From the NCBI GenBank assembly GCA_020438665.1, contig JAGQUE010000570.1, forward strand, positions 1 through 13,568: a stretch of DNA of 13,568 nucleotides, read 5' to 3'. Made by a program: the position numbers and the translations under genes. This DNA comes from Nocardioidaceae bacterium. Lineage in GTDB: Bacteria; Actinomycetota; Actinomycetes; Propionibacteriales; Nocardioidaceae. Shown here one piece after another: positions 8,361 to 13,568 of this stretch. The notes under the pieces are model-generated. The model saw nothing but the letters and a program-made list of their open reading frames with translations. It was not told where the DNA came from and did no database searches. How positions within the stretch are numbered: position 1 is the first letter of the stretch; each line of letters opens with the position of its first letter.

Positions 8361-8597
8361 TCACTCCGATACAAAGCCGGGCGCTTGCTGAGATTGGTCC
8401 GGACCTTTCGCGGCCGGGGACAACCTTGGTGCTGGGCGGATCTTGGCGTGGATCAGCGGGAGCTGGCGCCAGTCGAGGGCGGCGAACTCCTCGGCGCTGA
8501 TGGCGCGCAACCGCGCGATCTCCGCCTGGTAGGTGTGGGCTGTCGTCTGTGGTTCGCGTCGTCGCGGAGCGCCGTGTCGGCCTTCGGAGGTGGGCAT
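8361..8597 (-). CDS. Small hypothetical protein upstream of the recombinase-like gene
   Basis: A 78-aa frame that is not recognised. The first 25 residues are Arg-rich and doubtful. Residues about 25-53 (EIARLRAISAEEFAALDWRQ and following) form a convincing amphipathic helix with strong G/C third positions, and the tail is Pro/Gln-rich. It ends 65 bp before the recombinase ATG on the same strand, so it could be the first gene of that transcript. ATG at 8597 is chosen; a GTG at 8621 in the same frame is the alternative. Neither has a clear ribosome site, which is the main reason for doubt. No function is proposed. Confidence 0.4.
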   Translation of the reverse strand: MPTSEGRHGAPRRREPQTTAHTYQAEIARLRAISAEEFAALDWRQLPLIHAKIRPAPRLSPAAKGPDQSQQAPGFVSE

Positions 8598-8914
8598 GGG
8601 ACGGACCGTCGACGCGGCCACTTGCGGTCCAAGGAGTCCGGCGTATCCGCACCCTCGATCCGTGACGGATGACGCGTGGTGACGGGGATCGAGGACAGTC
8701 GGTCAGAGTGCGAGCTACTGGGCCTGGGTCTTGAGAAGCGTCACTACGTGTCATTCCGTCACCCGCGACACCGGCGGCGAGCCAGACGCTGTGCTGTGGC
8801 GTTTCGAGAGTGGGCGTCGGCCTCCACGACTTGTGGAGCCCGGGCTAGACCCTGCGTCAGGGCTCGCGCATCCGGGTCGGTGATGAGGCGGCTTGTGCGG
8901 GTGATGGTGGCTGC
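8598..8914. other. Gap with no convincing gene
   Basis: About 317 bp between the starts of two divergent genes. Open frames here are short and rich in Arg/Ser/Pro without family resemblance. It should contain the promoters for the minus-strand pair and for the membrane protein, but I see no convincing -35/-10 pair. GTGACGG recurs nearby (8662-8668 and 8680-8686), which is probably chance. Confidence 0.4.
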
Positions 8915-9652
8915 GTGGCTCAACACGACTTCCGGCCAGCTCCCCGGCCCCGCCGGACCCGACGATGGGCGTCGTCCGCCGTCGTCTCGGTCGTCGCTCT
9001 GATCCTCGTGACGTCCTTGTCGCTGATCGGCTGGGACTGGTCCGGGGCCGAGCGCACCGAGCTTGCTCAGTGGCTGATGGCCGCGACGTCCGCCGTCACC
9101 CTCGTCGCAGCGATCGTGGCGGCCTTCTACGCCGCTGGAGCGTTCCGGTTGGAGTCCGCCCGGGAGGAACGATGGAACGACGCCCAGAGGCGCGCGCAGG
9201 CCGCGCTGGTGGCTGCCTGGCCCACCGGCGACGTCGGGATGGCCCGGGCTGCTGAACTGAATGAGGAGACGGGGAGGTATCCGCTCGCGGAATGGGTGAC
9301 GTCCGCGACGATCACCCTTCGCAACGCGTCAGAGGTACCCGTGACCCGAGTGAAAGCACAGGTGGTCATCGAAGTCAGGGGCGATGGCGTCTCGGACGAG
9401 TACCAGCTAGGACGTCACGAACTCGCGGTGCTGCCGCCCGGCGACGCTGGAGTCACCGTGCAGGTGACGACCACACGGAACACGGCCGAGAGGCTGCGGT
9501 TCGCCGGTCAGCACTCGGATGAGCAGGAGGTTCGGTTTGAGCCGCAGGTCTTCCTCACCTTCGTCGACTCGGCCGGTGTGACCTGGTCCCGGTGGCCGAG
9601 CGGGGCGCTGACCGAGATGACGATGGCTGGTGTCCTCGCCCGAGATTCATAG
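8915..9652 (+). CDS. Two-TM membrane protein with cytosolic beta-rich domain, function unknown
   Basis: A 245-aa protein. The N-terminus is basic (RPRRTRR, 11-17), followed by a hydrophobic segment at about 19-40 and a second at about 49-76. By the positive-inside rule both ends are cytoplasmic with a short DWSGAERTE loop outside. An amphipathic helix (78-100) leads into a beta-rich domain at about 126-235, with alternating strands (TITLRNASEVPVTRVKAQVV) and a closing FVDSAGVTWSRWPSG strand-turn. Similar small two-TM proteins with a VTDAAGxxWxR ending are common accessory proteins in actinobacteria, without known function to my knowledge. The GTG start at 8915 makes the second residue Ala; its ribosome site is poor. 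It stands alone, flanked by divergent and convergent neighbours, so it is probably its own transcription unit. Confidence 0.75.
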   Translation: MAQHDFRPAPRPRRTRRWASSAVVSVVALILVTSLSLIGWDWSGAERTELAQWLMAATSAVTLVAAIVAAFYAAGAFRLESAREERWNDAQRRAQAALVAAWPTGDVGMARAAELNEETGRYPLAEWVTSATITLRNASEVPVTRVKAQVVIEVRGDGVSDEYQLGRHELAVLPPGDAGVTVQVTTTRNTAERLRFAGQHSDEQEVRFEPQVFLTFVDSAGVTWSRWPSGALTEMTMAGVLARDS

Positions 9653-9690
9653 TTCGTGCCCGGGCAGACGAGGCCTCGCGGTTCCGCCGA

Positions 9691-9711
9691 CTGACGTCAG
9701 GTGCCGGCACC
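9691..9711. repeat. Two abutting perfect palindromes in a convergent intergenic gap
   Basis: CTGACGTCAG (9691-9700) and GGTGCCGGCACC (9700-9711) share one base. They lie in the 168-bp gap between the ends of the membrane-protein gene and the helicase gene. Possible protein-binding site or part of a terminator; no U-tract is present. The rest of the gap (9653-9820) holds no supportable gene. Confidence 0.35.
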
Positions 9712-9820
9712 GAGTGCTCGGGGACCGGGGCGTCCTCATGGCCAGCGCGCCGGCCGGGTGACAGCCGCCGCGCCGGTGCCCGGCGGACCTGCCGAGGTAG
9801 GCCCTCCGTGGTGCAGGTCG

Positions 9821-11353
9821 CTACGCGGTGGGGTCGACCTCGCCCGCCGCTGCCACCAAGGTGACGCCACGGTAGAAGCGCGTCGTGCTGGTGCGGGCGC
9901 TCTTGTACAACTGTCGCATGTCCGTACCCCAAGCCTTCACGCTCTGTGGCAGGGTGCCGGTTCGAGCACACCAGCTCTCGTAGGAGTCGCGCAGATCGGT
10001 GACCGTCGTACGGATGTCGTCGCTAACCGTGGCACAGCACTCCTCGAGCCACGCGTCGAACGCCGTAGGCGCTTGGTCATCCCGGTGCTCCTGCGTCGCC
10101 TGGACGACGACCTCGGGATCAGCAAGAGGACCGTCCAGTTCGGTCAGACGACGGGCACCCGCGACGGCCCACGCGAGGACCGCCTCACCGGTCCTGACCG
10201 GGTCGCTGAGCCGTTCCCGGAGTGTCGGATCAACGGAGACGACCTGGTTCTCGAACGGGATCGCCTTGTACCTGCGGTACATGCCCTCCTCGTCCCGGTG
10301 GAGTCGCGGCGGTTCGTTCACGGCGATCCACAGCGTGAACTCCGGTGTCCAGGTGCGAGTCGCCTGGTACAGGCGGCGTGCGGACACCGCGTCGCCGCCG
10401 GTGACCATCTTGACCAGTCCTGCGGCGAGGGTGTGGTTCCGTTCCCCTTCGACGCAGGCGACCATCCGTAGCCCTTCGAGGCGAGCCAGGTCGTCGCGGG
10501 CACTGCTGGTCGCCCCGCGCTCGGCGAAGGTCTCGAGGTTGGACGTGTCGGCGAACCGTCGTCCCAGCGGCGCCATCAACGCCTGGACAAAGGTGCTCTT
10601 GCCGCTTCCCGGTGGCCCGAAGATGACAGGCAGCACGTCGTGGCGGTTCGTCCCGAGAAGGGTGGCGCCAGCCAGGATCTGCAGGTAGTCGACAAGATCG
10701 TGGTCGCCGCCCGTGCAGTCCGACAGGAACCGCTCCCACTCCGAGGAACGGGCGTCTTCGACGTAGGGAACAACGGTGATCCGCCGCTGCATGTCCCCCC
10801 GCTGGTGGGGGGTGAGCCTCCCCGTAGTCAGGTTCACGGTTCCGTTCGCGCAGTTGAGCAGGTCGCGGTCTTGGTCGAAGGCGTCGGCCGAGCAGGTCAG
10901 CGTGAAGGTGGCGCCGGAGGAAGACACGAGCTTCTCCGAGGCCGCGAGGTCGATCATCGCTGCAAGGCCCTGCTTTTTCTCGGACTTCCTTGCGTGGATG
11001 ATCCAGGCCTGTCGGTCGGCGCCGACGTGGGGGAGTTCGTGCCACAGGAGCCGCGCCACGGTCTTGGCGCGGCGCATCATCTCGCCGGTCGTGTCGACCT
11101 CCCAGTACCGCCCCGTCCAGATGTACCAGCACCGCTCCTCCGGGACCCAGCGGACGTCTTCGCCGAACAGCACAGCGAGGCGCTGGGCGTTGCCGTACTC
11201 GGTCGGCCGGTAGCCCGCAGTCGTCAGGGCGACCGTCGCGTACTGCTCGCCGGTGAGCAGCTCCGGATCGGTGACGTCGACCTCCTGGCCCGTTGGCACC
11301 CGGTTGAGCCGGTCCGGGTCCAGGCCGCTCGGGGACGGCTCAAGTGCGCTCAT
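9821..11353 (-). CDS. D5/P4-family SF3 replicative helicase (phage/plasmid primase family)
   Basis: A 510-aa protein. Residues about 55-200 match the D5_N region preceding SF3 helicases (WYIWTGRYWEVD, LLNCANGTVNLTTGRL). The AAA+ core follows: Walker A GPPGSGKST (246-254), a Walker B-like region ending in ACVEGE (299-304), GGDAVSARRLYQ (319-330), sensor 1 LWIAVNEPPR with Asn346, and RYKAIPF (361-367). A winged-helix C-terminus is likely. Members unwind DNA at the element's origin. The usual N-terminal primase domain of P4 alpha-like proteins is absent: only about 50 weakly conserved residues precede D5_N, so priming must come from elsewhere. The ATG at 11353 overlaps the stop of the upstream ribbon-helix-helix gene by 4 bp, with GGAG 8 nt upstream. 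This is evidence that the element replicates autonomously or at induction. Confidence 0.9.
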   Translation of the reverse strand: MSALEPSPSGLDPDRLNRVPTGQEVDVTDPELLTGEQYATVALTTAGYRPTEYGNAQRLAVLFGEDVRWVPEERCWYIWTGRYWEVDTTGEMMRRAKTVARLLWHELPHVGADRQAWIIHARKSEKKQGLAAMIDLAASEKLVSSSGATFTLTCSADAFDQDRDLLNCANGTVNLTTGRLTPHQRGDMQRRITVVPYVEDARSSEWERFLSDCTGGDHDLVDYLQILAGATLLGTNRHDVLPVIFGPPGSGKSTFVQALMAPLGRRFADTSNLETFAERGATSSARDDLARLEGLRMVACVEGERNHTLAAGLVKMVTGGDAVSARRLYQATRTWTPEFTLWIAVNEPPRLHRDEEGMYRRYKAIPFENQVVSVDPTLRERLSDPVRTGEAVLAWAVAGARRLTELDGPLADPEVVVQATQEHRDDQAPTAFDAWLEECCATVSDDIRTTVTDLRDSYESWCARTGTLPQSVKAWGTDMRQLYKSARTSTTRFYRGVTLVAAAGEVDPTA

Positions 11354-11514
11354 GGGAGTCGCTCCGGCTGCGCGAGGTACGCACGTGCTGCGAGGCGGAG
11401 AAGCGAGGCGACCGATCGGTCCTCCTGCGCGGCCTGGCGCTTCAACTCGTCCCGGAGGTCGCGAGGAAGGCGGACTACGACGGCGACGTCGTCCGAGGTC
11501 TGTGGTTCGTTCAT
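11350..11514 (-). CDS. Ribbon-helix-helix (CopG/Arc-like) regulator
   Basis: A 54-aa protein. DVAVVVRLP (9-17) is the DNA-contacting beta strand, RDLRDELKRQAAQ (18-30) the first helix, and RSVASLLRLAARAYLAQ (33-49) the second, which is the canonical layout of dimeric ribbon-helix-helix repressors. The ATG at 11514 is chosen because GAAGGAA lies 7 nt upstream; the same frame extends to 11751, but that part is Arg/Pro/Cys noise across the intergenic region. The stop overlaps the helicase ATG (ATGA), so the regulator and helicase are translated together. The likely role is autorepression and control of helicase level. The dyads at 11582-11618, within 110 bp upstream, are the obvious operator candidates. 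Confidence 0.75.
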   Translation of the reverse strand: MNEPQTSDDVAVVVRLPRDLRDELKRQAAQEDRSVASLLRLAARAYLAQPERLP

Positions 11515-11581
11515 GGGCGGTTCCTTCTTGGCGGTGGATCGGATCGGGACGCTTGCGCGGCCAGATCGCAACGTCCGCTGT

Positions 11582-11601
11582 CTGATCGATCCGTCAATCA
11601 G
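11582..11601. promoter_or_regulatory. Operator-like dyad overlapping a minus-strand TTGACG
   Basis: CTGATCGA (11582-11589) and TCAATCAG (11594-11601) are inverted copies matching at 7 of 8 positions around TCCG. On the minus strand the right half contains TTGACG (11597-11592), a good -35 for the regulator-helicase operon, although no convincing -10 is seen. Binding here would block that promoter. Confidence 0.45.
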
Positions 11602-11618
11602 GTCTGGCAGCCAGACCT
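11600..11618. promoter_or_regulatory. Perfect 19-bp odd palindrome, probable operator
   Basis: AGGTCTGGC-A-GCCAGACCT is a 9-bp perfect inverted repeat around a single central base. It lies in the 252-bp gap between two divergent operons and abuts the neighbouring dyad. The tight centre makes a protein-binding site more likely than a terminator. It could bind the ribbon-helix-helix protein, the element's master repressor, or a replication initiator. Confidence 0.55.
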
Positions 11619-11702
11619 TGCGCATCGGTGAAGGGGAATCCGATCGGGCTACTTCTCCTGGCGGACAGCGCCCCAACAGGTGTGGGTGGGCCACACAACC
11701 GA

Positions 11703-11756
11703 GCCCCCGCTGACGGTGGGGGCATCCGGCCCCCATCGCGGCGGTCGACACCGCTG
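11703..11756 (+). promoter_or_regulatory. Leader with mutually exclusive hairpins before the 11767 operon
   Basis: Hairpin A pairs GCCCCC (11703-11708) with GGGGGC (11718-11723). Hairpin B pairs TGGGGGC (11717-11723) with GCCCCCA (11729-11735) around ATCCG. Both use the same central strand, so only one can form. A third hairpin, GCGGT/ACCGC (11741-11745 with 11750-11754), abuts the GAGGGG ribosome site at 11756-11761. The arrangement resembles an attenuator or translation switch, but no trigger or leader peptide was identified. Confidence 0.35.
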
Positions 11757-11766
11757 AGGGGTCCCC

Positions 11767-12126
11767 GTGACACCAACACAGCCGCGGTCCGCGCTCGCGC
11801 TGACCGCCACCACCGTCCCGCCGCGCGACCGGGAGGCCTCACGCCTCCTCGCCCTGTGGGTCGACCTCACCGTGCGCCTCGCATCCGCGGCCGCGCACCA
11901 GAGCAGCGACGAGCCGTCGCTGCGCAACATGCAGGTCCAGGTCGAGGAGGCACTCCTCGATCAGCCGGCTGTCCCAGACGCCGTCATGGCCGAGCTCTGG
12001 GCTTGGGAGGCGACGCTTCTCCACGTGGCCGAGATGCCACCGGAGAACTGCCTGATCTGCCGCAAGGCACGCCTCGGCCTCCCGGCCGACGTGCCGCTTC
12101 CCGCTCGGGTCGGAGGCGTCCGATGA
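11767..12126 (+). CDS. Hypothetical 119-aa protein with a CxxC motif
   Basis: Not recognised. After a disordered Thr/Pro-rich start (1-18) there is an amphipathic helix (about 19-44, EASRLLALWVDLTVRLASAA) and a second helical region (about 52-90, with a Trp-rich ELWAWEATLLHVAEM). CLIC at 95-98 followed by basic RKAR follows, then a short Pro/Gly tail. One CxxC alone cannot complete a zinc site, so a dimeric site or redox function is possible. The GTG start is supported by GAGGGG 5 nt upstream. The stop overlaps the next ATG (ATGA), so the two proteins are made together, probably as partners in one system. Codon use resembles its neighbours. Confidence 0.7.
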   Translation: MTPTQPRSALALTATTVPPRDREASRLLALWVDLTVRLASAAAHQSSDEPSLRNMQVQVEEALLDQPAVPDAVMAELWAWEATLLHVAEMPPENCLICRKARLGLPADVPLPARVGGVR

Positions 12127-13427
12127 GCCTTGCTCACCTGACCACCGGATCAGAACCGGTCACCGTGACGGGGGAGACGGTCGTCATCCACGACCTGACC
12201 GTCACCCATGGCGAGGCCGCCTCGCTCGTCCGCGCCCAAGCAGCTGAGCACGGGCCGGAGGCCGCAGCCGACCTGGTTCGACGGGCCCTCCCTGTCGGAC
12301 TGGTAGCTCTGTCGATGGGCACCGCCGGGATCGACACCGGATCCCTGACGCGAACCCTTGACTCGTTCGCAGACCGTGTCGATGAGAAGTCGAAGGCCGC
12401 GCTCGCCAGCCTCGACCACACGGTCGACCGCCTACAGGCGGGCGAGCAGGTGGTCGCCAGGACAGCCGGGGCGATCCTCGAAAACCTGCCGGCCCAGGTC
12501 GAAGCGGCGCTCGCGGGTCAGGCCGGCAGCGTTCGGGCCAGCGTGGTCGAGGCGGCCCGGTCCGTTCAAGCCGCCGGCCTGCAGGAGCTGACAGCGGCAC
12601 TCGCGCAGCACAACGCATCGATCCGCGACGCGCTCTCCCTCGACAGGGAGGGGCCGGTGCGGATGCTCCGGCAGGACCTGCTCGACGAGCTCAACGGCAC
12701 TCGGCGTGAGCTCACTGAGCAGCTGACGGTTGTCCGGAGTCTCGTCGAAGCCTCACAGGCCGCGAAGCTAGCCGGTGCCAAGAGCAGCCGCGCCGTCGGA
12801 GCCGCCAACGAAGACGAGGCGATGGACCTGATCAACCGGATCATCACGAGTGCCGGAGACCTCTTCGAGCGCACCGGCAGCCAGCCCGGGGTCGGCGGGA
12901 CCACCCGTCGAACCGGAGACGGAGTCGCCACCCTCGGGCCAGCGATCACCGGCCACGGCCGGAAGATCAGGGTCGCGATCGAGTCGAAATCCCGGTCGAG
13001 GCCACTATCGGCCAAAGCCCTGCGCGCGGAGGCGGCAACCGCATGTCGGGTCCGGGACGCAGCCGGAGCCCTCGTTCTGGTTCCGACGAGCACCGAAGTC
13101 CCGGGTGGAGGCTCGTTCGCACGCATCGACACCGCTGCCTACGTTGTGAGCTCGGAGGATCCAACAACAGCCGAGCTCATCTACCTCCTCCTCAGGGAGC
13201 AGGTGGCAATGCTGACCGTCCGACAGGACGATGACGCCGAGATCGACCTCGCGCAGGTCGAAGCGAGGTTCAACCTCGCACTGGCCGAGATCAGCCAACT
13301 CGACGAGGTCGGGCGACTGGCGGTCCAGGCGCACAAGTCCCTCGAGAGGCTCATCGCCCTGGGACGCGACACCCAGCAGAAGGTCCGAGCCACCTTGACC
13401 GACGGCATCTCACTGCTGCACCCGTGA
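12123..13427 (+). CDS. Coiled-coil protein with C-terminal PD-(D/E)xK-like (RmuC/DUF2130-type) domain
   Basis: A 434-aa protein. Residues 1-70 form a mixed N-terminal domain. About 75-225 is a long Ala-rich, coiled-coil-prone helical region with few prolines. About 229-350 looks like a restriction-endonuclease-like fold: an acidic helix start (NEDEAMDLI, 229-237), GDGVATLG (265-272), then IESKS (286-290), giving Asp266 and Glu287-x-Lys289 as the candidate site. EDP-like SSEDPTTAELIYLLLREQ (343-360) and a final helical hairpin (about 370-430) match the end of RmuC-like/DUF2130 proteins as I know them. RmuC relatives are thought to act on DNA at recombination or damage sites. The ATG at 12123 has GGAGG 6 nt upstream and overlaps the previous stop. 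The long N-terminal coiled coil suggests oligomerisation or DNA sensing. The motif is intact, so nuclease activity is possible, though not shown. Confidence 0.7.
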   Translation: MSLAHLTTGSEPVTVTGETVVIHDLTVTHGEAASLVRAQAAEHGPEAAADLVRRALPVGLVALSMGTAGIDTGSLTRTLDSFADRVDEKSKAALASLDHTVDRLQAGEQVVARTAGAILENLPAQVEAALAGQAGSVRASVVEAARSVQAAGLQELTAALAQHNASIRDALSLDREGPVRMLRQDLLDELNGTRRELTEQLTVVRSLVEASQAAKLAGAKSSRAVGAANEDEAMDLINRIITSAGDLFERTGSQPGVGGTTRRTGDGVATLGPAITGHGRKIRVAIESKSRSRPLSAKALRAEAATACRVRDAAGALVLVPTSTEVPGGGSFARIDTAAYVVSSEDPTTAELIYLLLREQVAMLTVRQDDDAEIDLAQVEARFNLALAEISQLDEVGRLAVQAHKSLERLIALGRDTQQKVRATLTDGISLLHP

Positions 13428-13431
13428 ACAC

Positions 13432-13467
13432 GATGGGGAGGAGAGCACCTGTGCTCTCCTCCCCATC
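13432..13467. terminator. Long perfect hairpin, probable bidirectional terminator
   Basis: The arm starting GATGGGGAGG at 13432 pairs perfectly for 16-17 bp with the arm ending CCTCCCCATC at 13467, leaving a tiny 2-4 nt loop. It begins 5 bp after the stop of the coiled-coil gene and lies 31 bp past the end of a convergent gene. There is no U-tract, as is usual for GC-rich actinobacterial terminators. Confidence 0.75.
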
Positions 13468-13497
13468 ACCCTGTCCGAGATCGGTGCAGCCCGTCGA

Positions 13498-13568
13498 TCA
13501 GTCACGAGCCGACGGCCGCACTCGAAACAGGGTCCGTCCCCGCTTCGTCGTGACGTCCCACCCTCCCG
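13498..13568 (-). CDS. C-terminal fragment of a minus-strand gene running off the window
   Basis: On the minus strand the last 23 codons of the window read GGWDVTTKRGRTLFRVRPSARD then TGA at 13500-13498. The mix of hydrophobic and charged residues and the shared terminator-like hairpin just downstream support a real gene end. The other two minus frames are less protein-like or also hit stops. No function can be assigned from 22 residues. Confidence 0.4.
   Translation of the reverse strand, partial: GGWDVTTKRGRTLFRVRPSARD

Noticed and set aside
8296..8754. In-frame upstream extension of the recombinase-like gene by about 153 residues
   Set aside because: The extension is Arg/Pro/Ser-rich noise, and a good AAGGAG ribosome site sits 6 nt before the ATG at 8295.
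8676..9002. A 108-aa plus-strand frame before the membrane-protein gene
   Set aside because: Arg/Ser/Cys-rich with no domain pattern, and it overlaps the N-terminus of the better-supported membrane protein.
9555..9971. A 138-aa minus-strand frame after the helicase gene
   Set aside because: It overlaps both the helicase and membrane-protein C-termini in other frames and has shadow-like Arg/Pro composition.
10640..11713. A 357-aa plus-strand frame antisense to the helicase and crossing the divergent promoter region
   Set aside because: It covers both the SF3 helicase gene and the operator region; composition is typical of shadow frames.
11628..12122. Upstream extension of the 434-aa protein to 599 aa
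   Set aside because: It overlaps the 119-aa gene out of frame; GGAGG and the ATGA overlap support the start at 12123.
1..13568. CRISPR array, rRNA, complete tRNA, or insertion sequence
   Set aside because: No regularly spaced long repeats, no rRNA-like stretches, no complete tRNA cloverleaf, and no DDE transposase or terminal inverted repeats were seen.

Overview
The window is GC-rich DNA, probably from an actinobacterium: reading frames have strong G/C third positions, GTG starts are used, and spurious long antisense frames are everywhere. It looks like the left part of an integrated accessory element rather than core chromosome. Bases 1 to about 24 read on the minus strand as the 3' end of a tRNA gene (T-loop plus 3' acceptor strand) with no 5' half. 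This is the usual scar when an element integrates into a tRNA 3' end, and the orientation puts the element to the right of base 1. Next come short tandem repeats and a small excisionase-like helix-turn-helix gene (191-556).

The first cargo block (708-5254, plus) is a translationally coupled type III-like restriction-modification pair: a beta-class DNA methyltransferase (Mod) and a DEAD/DEAH helicase-nuclease (Res). Its nuclease site departs from the textbook PD-(D/E)xK pattern. Converging on it is a very large minus-strand gene (5323-8295, 990 aa) that I read as a divergent large serine recombinase with a coiled coil, extra C-terminal helix-turn-helix-like segments and a C-terminal zinc-ribbon-like CxxxxC/CxxC pair. 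A small minus ORF (8361-8597) lies upstream of it.

The middle holds a two-TM membrane protein with a cytosolic beta-rich domain (8915-9652). Next is a minus-strand replication module: a ribbon-helix-helix regulator (11350-11514) overlapping by ATGA a D5/P4-type SF3 helicase (9821-11353) that lacks a visible primase domain.

Divergent from this module is a second two-gene operon (11767-13427). It encodes a 119-aa protein with a CxxC motif and, overlapping by ATGA, a 434-aa coiled-coil protein whose C-terminal domain resembles RmuC/DUF2130-type PD-(D/E)xK domains. The shared upstream region carries two adjacent operator-like dyads and a leader with mutually exclusive hairpins. A 16-17 bp perfect hairpin ends the operon, facing the C-terminus of another minus-strand gene that runs off the window.

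Together the genes fit a replicating integrative element (satellite-like island or AICE-like) carrying one recognisable defence system (type III R-M) and one operon of unknown function that is the best candidate for something undescribed. All assignments come from reading motifs; no database search was run.
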